Shown here: piece by piece, positions 58,594 to 64,000 of the stretch | Numbering within the stretch: position 1 is the stretch's first letter | Layout of the letters: the number at the start of each line of letters is the position of its first letter | Position numbers and translations under genes: made by a program | Assembly (NCBI RefSeq): GCF_000813425.1 | Contig: NZ_JWIB01000027.1 | Span: 38,966 to 102,965, forward strand | Length of the DNA: 64,000 bases | Direction of reading: 5' to 3' | From: Sporosarcina sp. ZBG7A | Lineage (GTDB): Bacteria; Bacillota; Bacilli; Bacillales_A; Planococcaceae | Notes under the pieces: generated by a model | Databases searched by the model: none | The model's input: only the letters and a program-made list of their open reading frames with translations | Told to the model about the DNA's origin: nothing

Positions 58594-59751
58594 ATGAATT
58601 CATCAAAAAGTAAATGGTTATTATCCACAGTAGGCGCAGGAGTGCTTGGCTCAGCATTAACACTGGGGGCAGTCGCAAATACAGACATTCTGAAGCAGGA
58701 CAGCAGTCTTCAAGCAGCTACACAACCTGAAACGTCTACTCCCTACAACGTGCAAAACACCGGCGCTCAATCTCAAAAATCTCTATCTGATATGGTAGCA
58801 GATGCCTCTAAAGCGATTGTTGGAATCGATAATTATCAGTCCGCTGGCAATCGGTTTGCAGGTACATCCGAATCTCAAAATGTTGGAACGGGTTCAGGGG
58901 TCGTCTTCAAAACGGAAGGATCAGATGCATATATCATTACAAATAATCATGTGATTGCGGATGCGACCAAAATCGGGATCACAACAGCAAGCGGTGAAGA
59001 AACTGAAGCTGTCCTTGTCGGTACTGACCCTCTCACGGATTTAGCAGTTATTAAGATGGATAAAAAATATGCAGAAGGCACATTATCATTCGGTGATTCT
59101 TCGAAACTTCGTGCAGGTGACGCGGTTATTGCAATCGGGAATCCACTCGGGCTCGACTTTTCAGGTACCGTTACTCAAGGGATTGTAAGTGCGCCGACTC
59201 GTTCTATCGACGTCGACACATCCGCTGGAAAGTGGGAAATGAATGTCATTCAGACAGATGCAGCCATTAACCCTGGTAACAGTGGTGGTGCGCTAGTAAA
59301 CGGATCCGGTGAATTGATCGGGATTAACAGCTTGAAAATCGCTCAAAACGGAGTCGAAGGATTAGGCTTCGCCATCCCGAGCAATGATGTAAAGCCACTT
59401 GCTGAAAAACTAATGAAGGACGGCAAAATCACACGTCCATATATCGGAATTGGTCTCGTCGACCTTGCAGAAGTTCCAGAAATGTATGTACAGAATATCC
59501 CAGACAGTGTGAAAGGTGGAGTCATGGTCGGTAGTGTGGACCCTAATTCGCCCGCTGGAAAAGCAGGATTCAAAGAACAAGATGTCATTACTAAAGTGAA
59601 TGGACAAGTAATCGATTCTTCAACCTCTTTACGCAAAATTCTCTACACAGATCTAAAAGTTGGAGACCAAGCGAAATTCACCATCTATCGAGAAGGCAAA
59701 CAACAAGTTGTGAACGCGACACTTTCGAGTAATGCCGATGTCGAGAAGTAA
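58594..59751 (+). CDS. HtrA-type serine protease (trypsin-like, PDZ)
   Basis: 385 residues. An N-terminal signal-anchor helix (about 8-29) places the protein outside the membrane. The trypsin-like domain has the triad His119 (NNHVI), Asp149 (DPLTDLAVI) and Ser230 (GNSGGAL), followed by one PDZ domain (about 285-375). The family degrades or refolds misfolded exported proteins. B. subtilis has several homologues, so no paralogue name is assigned. A possible promoter, TTGTTC, 17 bases, TTACTT at 58535-58563, is weak. A two-component system follows after a terminator. Confidence 0.93.
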   Translation: MNSSKSKWLLSTVGAGVLGSALTLGAVANTDILKQDSSLQAATQPETSTPYNVQNTGAQSQKSLSDMVADASKAIVGIDNYQSAGNRFAGTSESQNVGTGSGVVFKTEGSDAYIITNNHVIADATKIGITTASGEETEAVLVGTDPLTDLAVIKMDKKYAEGTLSFGDSSKLRAGDAVIAIGNPLGLDFSGTVTQGIVSAPTRSIDVDTSAGKWEMNVIQTDAAINPGNSGGALVNGSGELIGINSLKIAQNGVEGLGFAIPSNDVKPLAEKLMKDGKITRPYIGIGLVDLAEVPEMYVQNIPDSVKGGVMVGSVDPNSPAGKAGFKEQDVITKVNGQVIDSSTSLRKILYTDLKVGDQAKFTIYREGKQQVVNATLSSNADVEK

Positions 59752-59762
59752 GTTGTAGAACA

Positions 59763-59802
59763 GCTGTCCAGTACCTACTAGTTGGGTTCTGGGCAGCTTT
59801 TT
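59763..59802 (+). terminator. Terminator after the HtrA-type gene
   Basis: GCTGTCCAGTACC and GGTTCTGGGCAGC pair at 12 of 13 positions and are followed by TTTTT. Confidence 0.8.
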
Positions 59803-59871
59803 CGTATTGGACAAATGAGTTGCATGAATAGGAATTTCCCGATAGCTTTAAAGCAAAGGAGGCGAACTTCG

Positions 59872-60567
59872 TTGAAGATTCTTGTCATTGAAGATAATGA
59901 AAGTGTGTCGCAGATGATTGGCTTGTTTTTTGAAAAGGAAGGCATTGATGGCGAGTTCGTCTTGGACGGAAAAGTGGGATTAGAACGAGCCCAACAAGAT
60001 TCGTGGGACTGCCTCATCATCGACTGGATGCTTCCTTCAATGGATGGCGTGACGATTTGTAGAACCCTTCGAAAAGCAGGTAACGACGTCCCAATCATTA
60101 TGCTCACCGCAAAAGATGGCGAGTCCGATCAGGTGCTCGGTTTGGAAATGGGAGCAGACGATTATGTAACGAAACCATTCAGCCCGCTTGCTTTAATGGC
60201 ACGCATTAAAGCCGTAACGCGCAGACGACCTACAAAAGAGAAGGAAACGAATCCCATGCTTGAAACGGTTCATTTCCGTGTGGATGAAAACGCCCGTGAG
60301 GTGTTCGCAGATGGTGTCGCTATCGAAAACCTAACACCAAAAGAATATGACTTACTCGTCTTTTTCATCCAACATCCAAAACAGGTTTTCTCACGGGACC
60401 AGCTGCTTGACCGTGTCTGGGGATTCGATTTTTACGGAGATGACCGGACGGTGGATGTTCATATTAAACGGCTACGAACGAAAATTTCAGGAATCGGAAC
60501 GGCAGTGCTCCATACCGTTTGGGGAGTCGGCTATAAATTTGACGAATCGGAAGAGGCATCCTCATGA
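59872..60567 (+). CDS. Two-component response regulator, OmpR/PhoB family
   Basis: 231 residues from the TTG at 59872, nine bases after AGGAGG; the open frame extends 30 codons upstream without support. The receiver domain has phosphoacceptor Asp51 (IIDWMLP), Thr79 and Lys101 (TKPFSP). The C-terminal winged-helix DNA-binding domain contains LTPKEYDLLVFFIQHPKQVFSR. The stop overlaps the kinase start by four bases. The HtrA-type gene upstream is a possible target, by analogy with CssRS; unproven. Confidence 0.93.
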   Translation: MKILVIEDNESVSQMIGLFFEKEGIDGEFVLDGKVGLERAQQDSWDCLIIDWMLPSMDGVTICRTLRKAGNDVPIIMLTAKDGESDQVLGLEMGADDYVTKPFSPLALMARIKAVTRRRPTKEKETNPMLETVHFRVDENAREVFADGVAIENLTPKEYDLLVFFIQHPKQVFSRDQLLDRVWGFDFYGDDRTVDVHIKRLRTKISGIGTAVLHTVWGVGYKFDESEEASS

Positions 60568-61976
60568 AAGTGAACTACTTTACTCAACAGTTAGTCAGCC
60601 ATGTGAGTGTAATTGTTGCCGCAGTCCTTCTAGTCGGGTTGCTGTTTTCCCATTTCTTCGAGCAATATGTGTACGATACGAAAACTGACGAGCTCACACA
60701 ATATGGACGTGCCCTTCTAACAGATATCGATCGCAGTCCGAAGCCTTCCCAACAAACTCTTCAATCCTTTGGTCAGGTGCTGAATAGCAGGGACATCGAG
60801 TATAGTTTGTTCGATGAAGACTCGAAAATTATCTACTCGACCGGGCTTAAAACTCCACTAATTGAACTTAATGAAACAGAGTGGGCGCAGCTTCAAAGTG
60901 GAAAAACTGTTACGGTACGCCAAGAGCAACGTCGTTTTGATCAGGCCGTCACTTTTGTGTTGCTCCCTTACTTCCAAGGACCTCAGTTTGTCGGGGGTGT
61001 TTTACTCACCTCCCCTATTGAAGGGCCTCGAGCCATCATTTCACAGATGAATCGTTATTTGTTCTACGCCGCCCTCGCTGCATTAGCGGTTGCTGTCATC
61101 CTAAGTGGATTGCTGTCCATCTATCACGGACGACGTATTAAGCGACTTCGTTTAGCTACTGCGGCGGTCTCTACAGGTGACTATACCATCCGGATTCCTG
61201 AAAGCGGACGGGATGAAATCGACGCACTGGCTACCGATTTCAATACGATGGTGAGTGACCTGTATACTTCCCATGAAGAAATTGAGAATCTAGAAAATCG
61301 TAGACGCCAGTTCATGGCAGATGTCTCCCACGAACTCCGAACGCCGCTAACGACAATCCGTGGAACGATTGAAGGGTTGCGGAGTGATCTGATTTCTGAA
61401 AATGAAAAAGACAAAGCGCTGCAACTTGCAAGTGGAGAAACAAAACGGTTGTTACGCCTCGTTAACGAAAATCTTGACTATGAAAAAATCAGATCGAACC
61501 AAATTACATTGATCAGGCAACCAATTCTGGTTTTGGAATTATTCGAAGTGATTCGTGAGCAGTTGGAACCGGCAGCTGAACAACGTGGGACAACAATCGA
61601 AGTGCAAGCACCTGAAACATTGACCGTCTTCGCCGATTACGATCGTCTCACTCAAATCTTGTTGAACATTACAAAGAATAGTATCCAGTTCACGGAGAAA
61701 GGAGAAATTTCGATATTAGCGAAAACAGATAGTCATCACGTCATTTTAGAAATTCAAGATACCGGCATCGGAATGGATTCGGATGAAGTCGAAAAGATTT
61801 GGAGCCGTTTTTATAAAGCGATTGACTCACGGACATCCAATCCATACGGAGAATTCGGCCTTGGTCTTTCCATTGTGCGCCAACTCGTAACGCTACACGG
61901 AGGAACTATTGACGTCACAAGCAGGAAAGGACACGGATCGTTATTTACAATTCGCCTTCCCAAAGAACCTATATAG
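60564..61976 (+). CDS. Sensor histidine kinase
   Basis: 470 residues. One membrane helix at about 10-31 and another at about 165-190 enclose an extracytoplasmic sensor region of about 130 residues. They are followed by a HAMP domain (about 190-242), the HisKA domain with His256 in DVSHELRTPLTT, and the ATPase domain with N box NITKNSIQF, G1 DTGIGM and G2 GEFGLGLSI. It is expected to phosphorylate the regulator encoded just before it (ATGA overlap). The signal is unknown. Confidence 0.94.
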   Translation: MKVNYFTQQLVSHVSVIVAAVLLVGLLFSHFFEQYVYDTKTDELTQYGRALLTDIDRSPKPSQQTLQSFGQVLNSRDIEYSLFDEDSKIIYSTGLKTPLIELNETEWAQLQSGKTVTVRQEQRRFDQAVTFVLLPYFQGPQFVGGVLLTSPIEGPRAIISQMNRYLFYAALAALAVAVILSGLLSIYHGRRIKRLRLATAAVSTGDYTIRIPESGRDEIDALATDFNTMVSDLYTSHEEIENLENRRRQFMADVSHELRTPLTTIRGTIEGLRSDLISENEKDKALQLASGETKRLLRLVNENLDYEKIRSNQITLIRQPILVLELFEVIREQLEPAAEQRGTTIEVQAPETLTVFADYDRLTQILLNITKNSIQFTEKGEISILAKTDSHHVILEIQDTGIGMDSDEVEKIWSRFYKAIDSRTSNPYGEFGLGLSIVRQLVTLHGGTIDVTSRKGHGSLFTIRLPKEPI

Positions 61977-62028
61977 TTCTGCAATGAGTTATTTAGGTTG
62001 TTTAAACATATTCTGCAACAGCCATTTA

Positions 62029-62057
62029 TTGTCGTGACTCCCCGTGATAGACTATAG
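62029..62057 (+). promoter_or_regulatory. Weak candidate promoter of the sulP-uspA pair
   Basis: TTGTCG, 17-base spacer, CTATAG. The -10 is poor, so this is only a candidate. Confidence 0.3.
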
Positions 62058-62110
62058 AGATGCAGTACACCGTAACGAATCTGCAACTTTTTATAAGGGA
62101 GTCCACAATA

Positions 62111-63541
62111 ATGGCATCATACTTAAAACAGCATTGGTTCTCGAATGTTCGAGCCGACGTCCTCGCGGGCATTGTCGTAGCCCTTGCGCTAATTCCTGAA
62201 GCCATCGCTTTTTCAATCATCGCAGGCGTTGACCCGATGGTTGGTCTATATGCTTCCTTCATCATCGCTGTCGTGATTTCATTTACAGGCGGACGCCCAG
62301 GAATGATTTCCGCAGCAACCGGCTCAATGGCTTTGCTCATGACCCCACTCATTCGTGAGTATGGGCTTGATTATTTACTTGCTGCGACAATTCTTACCGG
62401 GGTTATCCAAGTGATTTTCGGGATTTTCAAAGTTGCGAAGCTGATGAAGTACATACCAAATGCAGTCATGATTGGATTTGTGAATGCCTTGGCAATTCTC
62501 ATTTTCATGGCGCAAGTTCCTCACTTTTTAGGAATCTCAACGATGACATATGTTTTCGTAGCAGTGACGTTGCTCATTGTTTATATTTTACCAAGATTTT
62601 TCACAGCGATTCCTGCCCCCCTTATCGCTATTGTCGCACTTAGTATCGTCGCGATTTACTCAGGGGCCGACTTACGAACTGTTGGAGACCTCGGTGCGAT
62701 TACAAAATCGTTACCGAACTTTCTAATCCCAGACGTACCATTTACGTTTGAAACCTTGATGATCATATTACCTTATTCCGTTGCATTGGCGATTGTCGGC
62801 CTGCTTGAAACATTGCTCACTGCAACGATCGTAGACGACATGACCGCAACAGACAGTGAAAAGAATAGGGAATCCCGCGGGCAAGGAATTGCCAATGTCA
62901 TTAATGGCTTTTTTGGAGGTATGGCTGGTTGCGCAATGATCGGTCAGTCCGTTATTAACGTTAAATCCGGAGGTAGAACACGACTGTCCACATTTGTAGC
63001 AGGTGCGTTCCTCATGTTTCTGATTATCGTTCTGGGTGACTTGGTGGTTCAAATCCCGATGCCTGTTCTTGTGGGGATTATGATTATGGTTTCAATCGGG
63101 ACATTTGACTGGAGTTCGTTCTCCTATATTCGAAAAGCGCCTAAATCGGATGTGCTCGTTATGCTGACAACCGTTATTATTGTTGTCGCAACGAATGATT
63201 TGTCTAAGGGTGTTATTGCAGGAGTCGTGTTGAGTGCCGTTCTCTTCGTTGCTAAAATCTCTAAGATACATGTAGAGCGCATTGTTGAGGATGACTCCAT
63301 TCGCTACGCTGTGAAAGGTCAATTATTCTTTGCATCCGTTGAGAAGTTCCATGAAGCATTTAGTGGAGATGAAGCGGCTAGTCGGATCATCCTGGATTTC
63401 ACAGATTCCCAAGTATGGGATGATTCCGCAGTTGTTGCCGTCACAAAAGTAACTGAATCCTATCGTAGTTGTGGTGTGAATGTAACGATTATCGGATTAG
63501 GGGAATCCAGCAGGCGTCTGCTCAATGAGCTTATGACCTGA
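62111..63541 (+). CDS. SulP-family anion transporter with STAS domain
   Basis: 476 residues from the ATG at 62111, nine bases after AGGGAG; the frame is open 17 codons upstream. About ten to twelve hydrophobic segments fill residues 1-385, with the SulP signature [21 protein letters not shown] near the start. A C-terminal STAS domain (about 390-476) follows. Members carry sulfate, bicarbonate or other anions; the substrate here is not evident. A UspA gene follows 26 bases on, a common pairing in Bacillales. Confidence 0.9.
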   Translation: MASYLKQHWFSNVRADVLAGIVVALALIPEAIAFSIIAGVDPMVGLYASFIIAVVISFTGGRPGMISAATGSMALLMTPLIREYGLDYLLAATILTGVIQVIFGIFKVAKLMKYIPNAVMIGFVNALAILIFMAQVPHFLGISTMTYVFVAVTLLIVYILPRFFTAIPAPLIAIVALSIVAIYSGADLRTVGDLGAITKSLPNFLIPDVPFTFETLMIILPYSVALAIVGLLETLLTATIVDDMTATDSEKNRESRGQGIANVINGFFGGMAGCAMIGQSVINVKSGGRTRLSTFVAGAFLMFLIIVLGDLVVQIPMPVLVGIMIMVSIGTFDWSSFSYIRKAPKSDVLVMLTTVIIVVATNDLSKGVIAGVVLSAVLFVAKISKIHVERIVEDDSIRYAVKGQLFFASVEKFHEAFSGDEAASRIILDFTDSQVWDDSAVVAVTKVTESYRSCGVNVTIIGLGESSRRLLNELMT

Positions 63542-63567
63542 CTCTATTGATAAATGAGGTGGCAACG

Positions 63568-63987
63568 ATGTATCAGAAAATCATGCTCGCTGCAGATGGA
63601 TCTGATAACTCCATTCGTGCAGCTAGAGAAGCTGCACGGCTTGCTAACTGTTCGGATGACTCTACGATTACCATTGTGTTCGTCGCGGATTTTGACAAAG
63701 CAAAAGAATCCGTATTGCACGCAAAGAGTAAGGATTCGCTAGAACTGACACGTAAAAAGCAACTCAAACCAATCGAACTGGTCTTGCGGGAATACGATGT
63801 GCCTTACGAAGTCCAAATCCTCCATGGAGATCCAGCGCCTGTGCTAATCGACTATGCGCATACAGAGTTGTTTGACCTCGTCATCATTGGTAGTCGCGGG
63901 CTCAATTCTTTCCAGGAAATGATTCTTGGCAGTGTCAGTCACAAAGTGATGAAGCGTCTTAGTTGTCCAGTATTACTCGTAAAATAA
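63568..63987 (+). CDS. Universal stress protein, UspA family
   Basis: 139 residues from the ATG at 63568, preceded by GAGGTGGCAACG; seven in-frame upstream codons are rejected. The N-terminal strand QKIMLAADGSDNS and the ATP-binding motif G-2x-G-9x-G-S in GSRGLNSFQEMILGSVSH (about residues 112-129) indicate an ATP-binding Usp. It probably supports or regulates the SulP transporter encoded just upstream in the same operon; that link is inference. Confidence 0.92.
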   Translation: MYQKIMLAADGSDNSIRAAREAARLANCSDDSTITIVFVADFDKAKESVLHAKSKDSLELTRKKQLKPIELVLREYDVPYEVQILHGDPAPVLIDYAHTELFDLVIIGSRGLNSFQEMILGSVSHKVMKRLSCPVLLVK

Positions 63988-64000
63988 CAAAACCGTCACC

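Overview
This window is a chromosomal segment of a Gram-positive, endospore-forming member of the Bacillales, most likely of the family Planococcaceae (Sporosarcina or a close relative). The evidence is the gene order from ctsR through clpC, gltX-cysE-cysS, sigH, rpoBC and the str, S10 and spc clusters, which matches the Bacillus subtilis origin-proximal region. Protein sequences resemble Bacillus but are diverged from it. There is a CotD-type spore-coat gene, and expression is controlled by CtsR, T-box and S-box elements. The organism assignment is inference; no rRNA gene lies in the window.

Region 1 (1-43.5 kb, almost entirely on the minus strand) is the housekeeping core. Read in the direction of transcription it runs: ctsR-mcsA-mcsB-clpC-radA (stress and repair), yacL-ispD-ispF-gltX (isoprenoid synthesis and glutamyl-tRNA), then a cysteine T-box leader and cysE-cysS-mrnC-rlmB-rae1 (cysteine, rRNA maturation, mRNA decay). 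It continues with sigH, rpmG-secE-nusG, rplK-rplA, an L10 leader with rplJ-rplL, rsmC-like, rpoB-rpoC, rplGB-rpsL-rpsG-fusA-tuf, a 1-kb non-coding gap with short tandem repeats, and finally the S10 and spc operons from rpsJ to secY and the start of adk. Many starts were moved from the longest open frame to the position with a good Shine-Dalgarno sequence and the family-typical N-terminus. Several starts are TTG or GTG.

Region 2 (43.6-53.2 kb) is mixed accessory and metabolic DNA. It holds an acetyltransferase, an unrecognised four-helix membrane protein with a large extracytoplasmic part, a biotin transporter (bioY) with a possible BirA site, a small membrane protein, and a SAM-I riboswitch controlling a bifunctional homocysteine methyltransferase/methylenetetrahydrofolate reductase plus cobalamin-dependent methionine synthase. 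A CotD-like coat protein follows on the other strand.

Region 3 (53.3-54.34 kb) is a GC-rich array of about ten 102-bp tandem repeats with internal 42/60-bp half-units and palindromic arms. It creates long false reading frames on both strands. It is the most unusual structure in the window.

Region 4 (54.4-64 kb) carries a NERD-domain protein, small proteins, a DCC-family thiol-disulfide protein, a DUF779/aldehyde dehydrogenase pair with a candidate cre site, an HtrA-type protease followed by a two-component system, and a SulP transporter with a UspA protein.

Notable regulatory observations are a second CtsR-controlled promoter directly before clpC, terminator-like hairpins inside or ahead of essential operons (rpoB leader, rpoB/rpoC, secE/nusG, S10 promoter region), a strong hairpin between fusA and tuf, and no disA gene between radA and yacL.
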